12,283 nucleotides of DNA from Acidimicrobium sp. BACL17 MAG-120823-bin42 (GTDB lineage Bacteria > Actinomycetota > Acidimicrobiia > Acidimicrobiales > Ilumatobacteraceae), in assembly GCA_001438985.1 (NCBI GenBank), contig LIAZ01000017.1:1-12283 (forward strand), read 5' to 3'. Positions within the stretch are counted from its first letter, which is position 1, and every line of letters starts with the position of its first letter. The notes under the pieces are model-generated. The model saw nothing but the letters and a program-made list of their open reading frames with translations, was not told where the DNA came from and did no database searches. Of this stretch, positions 1 through 7,766 are shown piece by piece. The position numbers and the translations under genes were made by a program.

Positions 1-1128
1 GGTGCGCTTGCAGCCGGTGATGGCGTTCGTTTGCTCATGCTGGACAGCACCAATGCCGAAGAGCGCGGCTCGGCGCCGTCAGAAAAGTCGGTTGGTGTGG
101 TGTTGCGCCAACTGTTTGCCGAACACAAAACACGCCGCATCATTACGGCAAGCTTTGCCAGCCACATTCACCGTGTACAACAAATTGCCGAGGCCGCAAT
201 TGAAAGTGGGCGAGTAATCGCCCCGCTTGGTCGATCAATGATCAACAACATACGGATGGCTCGCGATTTAGGCATTATCAAACTGCCCGACAAGTCATTC
301 ATCAACGTTGAAGACATTGATGACTACCCACCAGAACGAATCTGTGTAATTTCAACTGGGTCGCAAGGCGAACCAATGGCGGCACTCAGTTTGCTTGCGC
401 GCGGTGACAACAAGTTCGTCACCATTGGCCACGATGACACGGTGATCTTTTCTAGCCATGCCATTCCCGGCAATGAGGGCAATGTCAACCGGGTAATTGA
501 TGGCCTGTTGCGACTTGGCGCCGATGTGGTGCACTCGGGGATCGCGGATGTGCACGCGACGGGTCACGCGCAAGCCGAAGACTTAAAAATGTATTTGTCG
601 ATCACCGAACCCGAATGGTTCGTGCCAATTCACGGCGAGTATCACCACATGGTTGCCAATGTGCGACACGGAAGAACCATGGGCATTCCCGAATCCAACA
701 TTGTGTTGTGTGAAGACGGTGATGTGATTGAAATCAACGATGACGGCATTGTGCGCAAGGAACGGGTTCCTGCTGGCATGTTGTACGTGGATGGCATTGT
801 TGGCGATGTGGGGCAAGGTGTACTGCGCGATCGCAAGGTGCTTGCCGAAGAAGGCGTTGTTGTCGCCGTAGTTACCGTTGATGTCTCTGCTGGAAAGGTG
901 CTTGTTGGCCCTGAGATCATTACTCGCGGTTGGGTGTATGCACCAGAGGCTGAAGATTTAATTGAAGAAGCCTGCGAAACGGTTGCGCGAGCAGTGGAAA
1001 AAGCCCTGAAGGGTGGAACTCGCGATATCGATGCGCTCGAAAAAGAAGTGCGTCGCGCTGCGGGCAAGTTTGTTTCCGAGCGCACTAAGCGTCGCCCGAT
1101 GATCGTGCCGATCGTGATGGAGGCCTAG
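1..1128 (+). CDS. rnj: Ribonuclease J, C-terminal part (5' end cut by window edge)
   Basis: RNase J is a metallo-beta-lactamase/beta-CASP ribonuclease with endo- and 5'-3' exonuclease activity in cytoplasmic RNA maturation and decay. The frame is open from base 1 to the TAG at 1126-1128, giving 375 residues; the family is usually about 550, so roughly the first third, with the HxHxDH metal motif, lies outside the window. Visible family marks are LMLDSTNAE near the start, STGSQGEPMAALSLLA in the beta-CASP part, the VHATGHAQAEDLK segment, and the metal/phosphate histidines of PIHGEYHHM. The C-terminal domain continues to the end with an intact basic tail (SERTKRRPMIVPIVMEA). An internal ATG at 31 is not the start, because the DSTNAE core motif begins only four residues after it. 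ftsK follows after 62 bases. Family identification is secure. Confidence 0.95.
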   Translation, partial: GALAAGDGVRLLMLDSTNAEERGSAPSEKSVGVVLRQLFAEHKTRRIITASFASHIHRVQQIAEAAIESGRVIAPLGRSMINNIRMARDLGIIKLPDKSFINVEDIDDYPPERICVISTGSQGEPMAALSLLARGDNKFVTIGHDDTVIFSSHAIPGNEGNVNRVIDGLLRLGADVVHSGIADVHATGHAQAEDLKMYLSITEPEWFVPIHGEYHHMVANVRHGRTMGIPESNIVLCEDGDVIEINDDGIVRKERVPAGMLYVDGIVGDVGQGVLRDRKVLAEEGVVVAVVTVDVSAGKVLVGPEIITRGWVYAPEAEDLIEEACETVARAVEKALKGGTRDIDALEKEVRRAAGKFVSERTKRRPMIVPIVMEA

Positions 1129-1178
1129 CGCTGGTCTGCCACTTGTGGGTATGCCTCAATGGGGCGGTACCCCCTTAC

Positions 1179-1184
1179 TACTGT
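1179..1184 (+). promoter_or_regulatory. Candidate -10 element (TACTGT) for a leaderless ftsK mRNA
   Basis: TACTGT fits the loose actinobacterial -10 pattern TAnnnT and ends six bases before the ftsK ATG, so transcription would begin at or next to the start codon. No Shine-Dalgarno sequence is visible upstream of this ATG, which agrees with a leaderless message. No good -35 is present. The same hexamer at the same spacing precedes the lipoprotein gene at 10643. This is inference from spacing and comparison within the window. Confidence 0.3.
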
Positions 1185-1190
1185 TGACGT

Positions 1191-3632
1191 ATGGTCGCAC
1201 AACCCCGGAAGGGGTCTTCCCGCACGCGCCCAGCCTCAAAATCAAGGTCTGGTCGACGTCCCAAGATCGTGCGCAGCCATGCCCATGTTGAAGAGGACGA
1301 AAGCGAGTCCTTTCGTTTTCCGAGTCGTCGCGTGCGTCGCCCTTCGGTGTTGAAGTCGGTTCTTGAAGGTCGCGGTCACGAATTTGGCGGCATTGCACTC
1401 ATCTGTTTCGGCATTTTGCTATCGATCTCAATTTATGTCGAGTTTGCGGGGCCGTTGGGTCGTCTTTTAGATACAACAAGTTCGTCGTTGCTTGGCGTTG
1501 GCCGGTTTGTGCTGCCCGTTGTGATCATTGCAGCAGGTTTTGCCTCGATTAACAGGAAGTCATTGCAGCACCGAGTTCGTTTGGCGTTTGGGTGGACAGT
1601 GTTGTGCGTTGGCATCCTCGCTGTCATTCACATCATCTGGGGAACATCCTTCTTGGACACCGACAATGCGGTGGTCTCGCGCACAGGTGGATGGTTTGGT
1701 TGGTTAGCCGGCGAGCCGTTGCAAAGTCTGATGGGAAGTTTTGCTGCTGTGATTGTGCTCATCGCAATCATGTTCTGCAGTGTGTTGTTAATCACCGGAA
1801 ACTCTCCGGCGCAGTTGTACCGCCGAATCTCTGCTTGGGCAAATGGGGTCTCACTCGACAGCCTGCGTTCGTTGAGCGATGACAGTGAGCAAAGCAGCGA
1901 AGAGGTTGACGAATACGGTGAACCAATTTTTTATGATTTCGATCTGGATGAAGCGCCAAAACGTCGCAAGCGAAGAGCAGTTGTGCAGGAAGAAGTTGAA
2001 GAAGACGACGAGGAAGAGGAAGAAGAAAAACCTCGACGCACGCGCAAGCCATTGCTTAAAGACAAGTCGGTTGTTACCTCTGCAGCCAATCCAACTGCAG
2101 CAAAAATCGAAAAGGCTGCACCGCAGCAAATGCCACTTGGCCCAGGCGCCAAAGCAAGCAACTGGACATTGCCCAATCTTGACTTGCTCACGGTGACGCG
2201 TCACGAAAAAGCCGATGTCAGGGCAACAGAAGAGCGTGGCGACATTTTGGTGAACGCGCTTAAAGAACACAACGTAGAAACCGAGTTGGTTGATTACACG
2301 CGTGGCCCAACCGTAACGCGATACGAGTTGTCACTCGGTGGAGGAGTGAAAGTTGCAAAGGTGACATCGTTGTCAAAAGACATCGCGTACACCATGGCTG
2401 CAACCGACGTTCGCATCCTTGCGCCAATTCCAGGTAAATCTGCCATCGGTATCGAAGTGCCAAACGCGCAGCGCGAACTGGTATCACTCGGCGACCTCAT
2501 GGTGTCGCCAGAAGCACGCACGGCGATGCATCCACTTGATGTTGGAGTAGGTAAAGACATTGCAGGTCGTTCGGTGTTTCTTAACATCTCCACCACGCCA
2601 CACATGTTGGTTGCGGGTACCACGGGTGCAGGAAAGTCGAGTGCAATCAACTGCATCATTACTTCTGTGCTGATGCGCTCGACCCCAGAGCAAGTGCGCA
2701 TGATCTTGATCGACCCAAAGCAGGTAGAAATGGCGCAATATGCGCGTCTTCCGCATTTGCTCACGCCACCGGTAACCAACCCAAAAAAGGCAGCAAATGC
2801 ACTCGGTTGGGCTGTGAAAGAAATGGAACGTCGCTATGACCTCTTGGTTGAAGCTGGGTTCCGCGACATCACCGGTTTCAATGCTGCATACGACCGCGGA
2901 GAACTTGAAAGTGAAGAAGGGGCCGAGAGAACATTCGAACGCATGCCATTTATTTTGATCGTGGTGGATGAGTTGAACGATCTCATGATGGTTGCTGCAC
3001 GAGATGTTGAAGACTGCATTACACGCATTGCGCAAAAGGCTCGCGCGGTAGGTATTCACCTCATCGTTGCCACGCAGCGACCAAGCGTCAACGTAATCAC
3101 TGGCGTGATCAAGGCAAACATTCCTGCGCGCATGGCGTTTGCGGTGTCCAGCCTTACTGACAGCCGAGTGATCCTTGATCAACCCGGTGCCGAAAAACTG
3201 ATCGGTAAAGGCGACATGCTGTTGTTGCCTGGCAACACATCGGTTGCGCAACGTGTGCAGTCGGCATGGGTGGACGAAAGCGAAGTGCGCAAAGTGGTGG
3301 CCCACTGGCGCAGACAGGCTCCTGAAGTGGTGTACGTATCGGGCGTTGACGGCGAAGGCGCTGGTGGCAACGCAAGCGACAGCCTGTTTGGCGGAACCAC
3401 GGGAGACGCTGATGACGACGAGCTTTTGCGTCAGGCCATGGACTTGGTGGTGCGCAGCGCGCAAGGGTCTACGTCAATGTTGCAGCGCAAGCTAAAGATC
3501 GGGTTTGCCCGCGCCGGACGCATTATGGACTTGCTCGAATCTCGCGGCATCGTGGGCCCAAGCGAAGGTTCCCGCCCTCGCGAAGTGCTGATGACCGTTG
3601 AAGAACTTGAACAACTGCAGATGGGCATCTAG
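1191..3632 (+). CDS. ftsK: DNA translocase FtsK/SpoIIIE
   Basis: FtsK is the septal, membrane-anchored hexameric ATPase that pumps chromosomal DNA during division. At 813 residues it is full length. A basic N-terminal tail (residues 5-25) precedes four hydrophobic segments at about 66-88, 101-120, 131-151 and 180-202. A low-complexity linker follows, with a strongly acidic run at about 264-283 next to an Arg/Lys patch. The alpha/beta motor carries Walker A GTTGAGKS at 476-483 and Walker B FILIVVDEL ending near 595. The C-terminal winged-helix gamma domain is complete (GSTSMLQRKLKIGFARAGRI, then GIVGPSEGSRPREVLM). After Walker B the sequence reads DELNDLMM where many homologues have DELADLMM. 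ATG 1191 is the start that gives a basic cytoplasmic tail; it has no Shine-Dalgarno and may be leaderless. A long open frame on the opposite strand inside the motor region is a shadow. Confidence 0.96.
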   Translation: MVAQPRKGSSRTRPASKSRSGRRPKIVRSHAHVEEDESESFRFPSRRVRRPSVLKSVLEGRGHEFGGIALICFGILLSISIYVEFAGPLGRLLDTTSSSLLGVGRFVLPVVIIAAGFASINRKSLQHRVRLAFGWTVLCVGILAVIHIIWGTSFLDTDNAVVSRTGGWFGWLAGEPLQSLMGSFAAVIVLIAIMFCSVLLITGNSPAQLYRRISAWANGVSLDSLRSLSDDSEQSSEEVDEYGEPIFYDFDLDEAPKRRKRRAVVQEEVEEDDEEEEEEKPRRTRKPLLKDKSVVTSAANPTAAKIEKAAPQQMPLGPGAKASNWTLPNLDLLTVTRHEKADVRATEERGDILVNALKEHNVETELVDYTRGPTVTRYELSLGGGVKVAKVTSLSKDIAYTMAATDVRILAPIPGKSAIGIEVPNAQRELVSLGDLMVSPEARTAMHPLDVGVGKDIAGRSVFLNISTTPHMLVAGTTGAGKSSAINCIITSVLMRSTPEQVRMILIDPKQVEMAQYARLPHLLTPPVTNPKKAANALGWAVKEMERRYDLLVEAGFRDITGFNAAYDRGELESEEGAERTFERMPFILIVVDELNDLMMVAARDVEDCITRIAQKARAVGIHLIVATQRPSVNVITGVIKANIPARMAFAVSSLTDSRVILDQPGAEKLIGKGDMLLLPGNTSVAQRVQSAWVDESEVRKVVAHWRRQAPEVVYVSGVDGEGAGGNASDSLFGGTTGDADDDELLRQAMDLVVRSAQGSTSMLQRKLKIGFARAGRIMDLLESRGIVGPSEGSRPREVLMTVEELEQLQMGI

Positions 3633-3661
3633 CGCCGTTAATTTGCCAGTCAAAAAAGGCG

Positions 3662-3667
3662 TAATGT
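3662..3667 (+). promoter_or_regulatory. Candidate -10 element (TAATGT) for a leaderless SMP-30-like gene
   Basis: TAATGT matches TAnnnT and ends six bases before the ATG at 3674, the same geometry as the candidates upstream of ftsK and of the gene at 10643. A TTGCCA at 3643-3648 is only 13 bases upstream, too close to be a standard -35. The only Shine-Dalgarno-like string (AAGG, 3656-3659) is 14 bases from the ATG. A leaderless start at 3674 is therefore at least as plausible as a led one. Inference only. Confidence 0.28.
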
Positions 3668-3673
3668 TTGCCT

Positions 3674-4594
3674 ATGGCTGAACTAACCGAAATCGCATCC
3701 GGACTCCGTTTCCCTGAAGGACCAATCGCAATGCCCGATGGCAGTGTGATTCTTGTTGAAATGTTTGGCAAACGGATTACGCGTGTGAAGCCTGATGGTT
3801 CCAAAGAAATCATTGCAGATGTTCCCGGTGGCCCAAACGGAATTGCTTTTGGTCCCGATTGTGGTTTGTACATTTGCAACAATGGTGGATCATTCGGCGA
3901 AGTCGATTTTCTTGGCCTCACGTTTCCAGGACCAATGGTGGAAGCCGATTACATCGGCGGACGTATTCAACGCCTCGACATGGAAACTGGTGAACTAAAA
4001 GATCTATACACCGAATGCAATGGCAACAAATTACGCGGACCAAACGACATGGTGTTTGATGCACACGGTGGCATGTGGTTTACCGATCACGGAATTCGCC
4101 ATGGTCGCCATGCCGATCTGAGTGGCATCTATTACGCAAAGACCGACGGATCAATGATTAAGGAAGTGGTGTTTCCCACCGACTCACCAAATGGCATTGG
4201 TCTTTCGCCAGATGGCAACACGTTGTATTGGGCAGAAACACACACAGGCCGAGTGTTCAAGTTGGCAATCACTGGGCCAGGCGAGACAGCGCCATTCAGC
4301 GCAATTGACCCATCCGCATGTCTTGTTGGCTTGCCGGGTGTTCAGTTATTTGACTCACTCGCCGTAGATGGCGATGGCAACGTATGTGTAGCAACACTTG
4401 GTTTGGAGGCTGCTGGAATCACGGTGATTTCGCCGGAAGGAGTAGTGCTCGAGCAAATTCCAACGGGCGACCCGCTCACCACAAATATTTGTTTCGGTGG
4501 GCCCGATTTCAAGACCGCGTACATCACACTGTCGGGAACTGGTCGCTTGGTGTCAATGCCATGGCCATACAAGGGGTTGAAACTCAACTTCTAA
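3674..4594 (+). CDS. SMP-30/gluconolactonase/LRE-family hydrolase
   Basis: This is a 306-residue six-bladed beta-propeller enzyme of the SMP-30/gluconolactonase family, which uses one divalent metal to hydrolyse sugar lactones or related esters; the substrate cannot be told from sequence. Expected metal ligands are Glu15 (RFPEGP), Asn173 (DSPNGIGLSPDG) and Asp228 (LFDSLAVDGDG); Asn124 in RGPND sits at the usual substrate-contact position. Blade repeats of the type PDGN/DGDGN recur. There is no signal peptide, so it is probably cytoplasmic. A TTG at 3668 is also in frame, with AAGG eight bases upstream, and would add two residues. I prefer ATG 3674 because the family usually starts just before this strand and because of the -10 spacing. 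It lies between ftsK and rimO, two housekeeping genes with no known link to it, and its stop codon sits inside a hairpin. Confidence 0.88.
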   Translation: MAELTEIASGLRFPEGPIAMPDGSVILVEMFGKRITRVKPDGSKEIIADVPGGPNGIAFGPDCGLYICNNGGSFGEVDFLGLTFPGPMVEADYIGGRIQRLDMETGELKDLYTECNGNKLRGPNDMVFDAHGGMWFTDHGIRHGRHADLSGIYYAKTDGSMIKEVVFPTDSPNGIGLSPDGNTLYWAETHTGRVFKLAITGPGETAPFSAIDPSACLVGLPGVQLFDSLAVDGDGNVCVATLGLEAAGITVISPEGVVLEQIPTGDPLTTNICFGGPDFKTAYITLSGTGRLVSMPWPYKGLKLNF

Positions 4595-4619
4595 ACAGCC
4601 TTCACAGGTAGGCTGTTTT
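4593..4619 (+). terminator. Hairpin between the SMP-30-like gene and rimO (weak terminator or translational element)
   Basis: A perfect 9-bp inverted repeat pairs 4593-4601 (AAACAGCCT) with 4610-4618 (AGGCTGTTT) around an 8-base loop, and the U run is only four long. It overlaps the stop codon of the upstream gene and ends four bases before the rimO start. It could be a weak intrinsic terminator. It also buries part of the AGGTAGG string that is the likely rimO ribosome binding site, so an effect on rimO translation is possible. Structure is seen; function is inferred. Confidence 0.45.
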
Positions 4620-4622
4620 ACT

Positions 4623-5912
4623 GTGCAACAACGTTTTTACATCGAGACGTTGGGCTGCCCAAAAAATGATGTCGACTCCGACAAAATCATGGGCACGTTG
4701 CTTGCCGATGGCTTAGTTGCCACCGACGACCCATCACTTGCCGACGTGGTTGTGGTGAATACGTGTGCGTTTATTGAAGACGCCCGCAAGGAAAGTATTG
4801 ACACCGTGCTCGCGCTTGAATCGCAGCGCAAAGATGGTGCGCGAATTGTGGTCACAGGTTGCATGGCCGAGCGTTATGGCCAAGAACTCGCCGATGCCTT
4901 GCCAGAAGTTGACCAAGTCGCAGGTTTTGGTGTGCCGGTGCAGTTCGGCAAGAAGCCAATTGCAGTGTCGAGTGCACCGATTCCTTCATTCGATTTGCTG
5001 AACTTGCCGCGACCAAAGTCGACCGCGCCGTGGGCATACGTCAAAATTGCCGAGGGCTGCGATCGCAACTGTGGATTCTGCGCGATTCCTTCGTTCCGTG
5101 GGCCACAACGCAGTCGTGACATTGATCAAATATTGCGCGAAGTTGACGAACTTGAAGTACACGAGATTGTGCTGATTGCTCAAGATCTCGCCAGTTATGG
5201 CAAAGACCGACCAAGCGAACTTGGTGCAGGCTCGATCGTTCCGTTGGTGCAGGCTGTGGCCAAGCGTGTTGCGCGTACGCGATTGTTGTACCTGTACCCA
5301 AGCGACTTAACCGATGAACTCATCGATGCAATGTTGGAAACCAACGTGCCGTATTTCGATCTCTCGCTGCAACACGTCAGCAAGCCACACTTGCGCCGTA
5401 TGCGTCGATGGGGAGACGGTGCGCGCTTCCTAAAGCGTATTGAAGACATTCGCGCACTCAGCCCGCAGGCTGCGTTTCGCAGCAACTTCATTGTTGGTTA
5501 CCCAGGTGAGACCGAAGAAGATCACGACCAGTTGTTACGGTTCGTTGAAGAAGCGCAGTTGGACTGGTGTGGATTCTTTACATTTAGTCCCGAAGAGGGA
5601 ACACACGCGATGACTCAGCCAGATCATGTTGCTCAGTCGCTGATGAACGAGCGCATTGCCGAACTTCGTGAAATGCAGGACGCGATTACCGCGGCGCGTC
5701 GTGATGATCTGATTGGCGAGACTGTCAATGTGTTGGTCGACGAACGGGGCATTGGTCGCACGCACCGCGAGGCACCATCCATTGACGGCGTGGTGCATGT
5801 AAGCGACAACCTTGAAGTGGGCAAGTTCTACGATGTAACCATTGCCGATGCGATGGGCCCAGATTTGCTTGCAGACGGTGCAAATACTGATGCCTTTGAT
5901 GGGGAAGAATAA
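4623..5912 (+). CDS. rimO: Ribosomal protein uS12 methylthiotransferase RimO
   Basis: RimO is a radical-SAM enzyme that adds a methylthio group to a conserved Asp of ribosomal protein S12, using two [4Fe-4S] clusters. The order of domains is complete over 429 residues. The N-terminal methylthiotransferase domain has cluster cysteines Cys12 (ETLGCPKN), Cys48 (VNTCAFIEDA) and Cys80 (VTGCMAERY). The radical-SAM core has CDRNCGFC (Cys146, Cys150, Cys153) followed by AIPSFRG. A TRAM domain lies from about residue 365 to near the end, where an acidic tail finishes the protein. LGCPKNDVDS and the absence of tRNA-type MiaB signatures favour RimO over MiaB. The start is GTG 4623, with AGGTAGG ten bases upstream but partly inside a hairpin. 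pgsA begins five bases after the stop, so rimO heads the rimO-pgsA-cinA operon. Confidence 0.95.
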   Translation: MQQRFYIETLGCPKNDVDSDKIMGTLLADGLVATDDPSLADVVVVNTCAFIEDARKESIDTVLALESQRKDGARIVVTGCMAERYGQELADALPEVDQVAGFGVPVQFGKKPIAVSSAPIPSFDLLNLPRPKSTAPWAYVKIAEGCDRNCGFCAIPSFRGPQRSRDIDQILREVDELEVHEIVLIAQDLASYGKDRPSELGAGSIVPLVQAVAKRVARTRLLYLYPSDLTDELIDAMLETNVPYFDLSLQHVSKPHLRRMRRWGDGARFLKRIEDIRALSPQAAFRSNFIVGYPGETEEDHDQLLRFVEEAQLDWCGFFTFSPEEGTHAMTQPDHVAQSLMNERIAELREMQDAITAARRDDLIGETVNVLVDERGIGRTHREAPSIDGVVHVSDNLEVGKFYDVTIADAMGPDLLADGANTDAFDGEE

Positions 5913-5917
5913 AAGCC

Positions 5918-6469
5918 ATGGCAACTGACCCGAACGCAATCCGCACGTGGGCAAACGCCATCACTGTTAGCAGGCTGTTGGTATCGCCCCTGATGTTTGC
6001 CATCATCCCCGATGACAACGTGGGTTCGTGGGCAGCAACTGGCTTGTGGTTCGTGTTGTGCCTAAGCGATTTGATTGATGGAAACCTGGCGCGCCGGCAA
6101 GGTGTAACGCGCAGTGGAGCATTTCTTGATCCGCTAGCCGACAAAGTGTGTGTACTCGGCGCAATGTTTGTGTTGGTCGATCGCGGAATGTTCAGTGTGT
6201 GGCTGGTGGGCATCATTGCCACACGCGAAATTGCGATCAGCCTGTATCGGGTGTTTGCGGGTGCAAAAGGCGTCAGTGTGCCAGCAAGTAAGGCTGCCAA
6301 GTTCAAGACGTTTGCGCAGCAAGTGGCAGTTGGCTTTGCGGTGTTGCCGTGGAGTGCCGCCGATTACAACTATTTGGCTAAAGGCTCACTTGTCATTGCC
6401 ACTGTGCTGACGCTGTATAGCGGTCTGCAGTACGCGGCCGTTGCTGTCAGAGCACGCAAGCAGGTTTAA
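5918..6469 (+). CDS. pgsA: CDP-diacylglycerol-glycerol-3-phosphate 3-phosphatidyltransferase family protein
   Basis: This membrane enzyme of the CDP-alcohol phosphatidyltransferase family probably makes phosphatidylglycerol phosphate from CDP-diacylglycerol and glycerol-3-phosphate. Its 183 residues hold the family motif: Asp51, Asp54-Gly55, Ala58-Arg59, Gly67, Asp71 and Asp75 (SDLIDGNLARRQ, then GAFLDPLADK). The spacer between AR and the next Gly is seven residues instead of the textbook eight. Hydrophobic segments flank the motif at about 17-31, 38-50, 76-103 and 133-175. ATG 5918 lies five bases after the rimO stop, with GGGGAAG of the rimO tail as the ribosome binding site. cinA follows after two bases. 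rimO-pgsA-cinA is a recurring actinobacterial order, which supports pgsA over other members of the family, although the alcohol substrate is not proven by sequence. Confidence 0.88.
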   Translation: MATDPNAIRTWANAITVSRLLVSPLMFAIIPDDNVGSWAATGLWFVLCLSDLIDGNLARRQGVTRSGAFLDPLADKVCVLGAMFVLVDRGMFSVWLVGIIATREIAISLYRVFAGAKGVSVPASKAAKFKTFAQQVAVGFAVLPWSAADYNYLAKGSLVIATVLTLYSGLQYAAVAVRARKQV

Positions 6470-6471
6470 CT

Positions 6472-7710
6472 GTGCGTTGCGACGTGGTTGCCATCGGTAC
6501 TGAATTATTGCTCGGACAAATTATTGATACCAACTCGTCATGGTTAGGCGAGCAACTTTCGGCTGCCGGAATTGATTCGTGCTTGCAAGTCAAGGTTGGT
6601 GACAACTTGGGTCGCATGGTGAAAGCCATTCGCTCGACGCTTGATGACGCCGACGCGGTAATTATTTGTGGCGGCCTTGGACCAACGCATGACGACATTA
6701 CGCGCGAAGCCATTGCCGAGATCATGGGCGTCAAACTGGAATTCAACGATGAAGTAGGCATGGCGATATCTGAAATGTTTGCCTCGCGCAATCGCCGTAT
6801 GCCCGAGATCAATATGCGTCAGGCAATGGTGCCCGTAGGCGCGTCAATCATTGAGCAGCGTCGCGGAACGGCACCCGGGCTTATTTGCCCAGTTGGCGAC
6901 AAAGTCATTTACGCGGTGCCAGGCGTGCCGTACGAGCTGTACGAGATGTTTGAGCGCGGCATTCTGCCCGACTTATTGCAACGATCGGGCTCTGCTTCGG
7001 TGATATCAAGCCGCACGCTGCGCACGTGGGGCGAAACTGAAAGCGGATTAAACGAGAGATTGTTTGATGTGATTGATGATCTTGAAAAGGTAGGAAACCC
7101 CACGTTGGCCTTTTTGGCCAGTGGTTGGGAGGGCATCAAGGTGCGCCTTACTGCCAAGGCAACGACAGCGTCTGAAGTTAATTCATTGCTCGATGAGTGG
7201 GATGCGAAAGTGCGCCACGCCGTTGGCGACATTGTGTTCGGGTTAGATAGCGACACGATGGAATCAGTCGTGCTTCAGATGATGCGTGAGCGCGGACTCA
7301 CGCTTGGTGTTGCCGAATCGGTGACAGGTGGCTTGGTTTCGGGCCGCCTCACCAATATTGCTGGCTCAAGTGACGTGCTGCGTGGTGCAGTGGTGTCGTA
7401 TGCCAGCGAAGTGAAGTTTGATGTGCTTGGCGTGACCAATGGTCCTGTCGTCAGCGAAAGCGCTGCAATCGAAATGGCAGTCGGTGCACAGCGCGTGCTT
7501 GGCTCGAGCGTTGGATTAGCCCTCACGGGTGTTGCTGGACCTGCTGGCCAAGAGGGAATGAAACCAGGAACGCTATGCGTTGGCTTGGCCATGCCCGACG
7601 GAACCACACAGTCAGCAATGGTGCAGTTGCCAGGCAATCGCGACACCATGCGCCAGCTCAGTGTGATCAGCGCACTCGATTTGTTGCGGCGCGCATTGCG
7701 CACGATGTAG
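6472..7710 (+). CDS. cinA: CinA-family protein (molybdopterin-binding-like domain plus nicotinamide-nucleotide amidase domain)
   Basis: CinA proteins join an N-terminal MoCF/ADP-ribose-pyrophosphatase-like domain to a C-terminal PncC domain that deamidates NMN in pyridine nucleotide recycling. The 412-residue protein has both. Residues 9-21 read GTELLLGQIIDTN and 67-75 GGLGPTHDD, with GVPYELYEMF at the end of the first domain. The second domain starts near residue 265 and shows AESVTGG around Ser283, VVSYASEVK with the expected Lys, and ALTGVAGPAG. Many PncC domains have AESCTGG, and here Cys is replaced by Val; Ser and Lys, the presumed catalytic pair, remain. GTG 6472 starts two bases after the pgsA stop, so translation is probably coupled. 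In many actinobacteria recA follows cinA. Here the operon instead ends at a strong terminator and a rhodopsin gene comes next on the other strand. Confidence 0.94.
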   Translation: MRCDVVAIGTELLLGQIIDTNSSWLGEQLSAAGIDSCLQVKVGDNLGRMVKAIRSTLDDADAVIICGGLGPTHDDITREAIAEIMGVKLEFNDEVGMAISEMFASRNRRMPEINMRQAMVPVGASIIEQRRGTAPGLICPVGDKVIYAVPGVPYELYEMFERGILPDLLQRSGSASVISSRTLRTWGETESGLNERLFDVIDDLEKVGNPTLAFLASGWEGIKVRLTAKATTASEVNSLLDEWDAKVRHAVGDIVFGLDSDTMESVVLQMMRERGLTLGVAESVTGGLVSGRLTNIAGSSDVLRGAVVSYASEVKFDVLGVTNGPVVSESAAIEMAVGAQRVLGSSVGLALTGVAGPAGQEGMKPGTLCVGLAMPDGTTQSAMVQLPGNRDTMRQLSVISALDLLRRALRTM

Positions 7711-7720
7711 TGAATACATA

Positions 7721-7751
7721 AAAAAAGCCCCGGCCGGAGCCGGGGCTTTTT
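7721..7751. terminator. Strong bidirectional intrinsic terminator
   Basis: An 8-bp all-G/C stem (GCCCCGGC at 7727-7734 and GCCGGGGC at 7739-7746) has a four-base loop CGGA. Six A precede it and five T follow, so each strand reads stem plus U tract. It lies between the end of cinA (plus) and the end of the rhodopsin frame (minus), as expected for a shared terminator of convergent genes. Confidence 0.93.
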
Positions 7752-7766
7752 CTTTACGCCTAATAC

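Noticed and set aside
642..1085. Ser/Thr-rich 147-codon frame on the minus strand inside rnj
   Set aside because: It is an antisense shadow of RNase J; its composition reflects the complement of acidic and Val codons.
1161..1174. GGGG-CGGTA-CCCC inverted repeat between rnj and ftsK
   Set aside because: The stem is only four pairs and has no U tract after it, so it does not qualify as a terminator. It may be chance, or an operator I cannot support.
2484..3464. Open frame of 326 codons on the minus strand inside ftsK
   Set aside because: It lies wholly opposite the most conserved part of FtsK, its product is rich in His, Arg and Cys with no domain pattern, and it has no promoter or binding site. 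It is a shadow of the plus-strand codon pattern.
5725..6306. Open frame of 193 codons on the minus strand across the rimO-pgsA junction
   Set aside because: It is antisense to two certain genes and has a low-complexity Ser/Thr/Pro/Arg composition with no recognisable motif.
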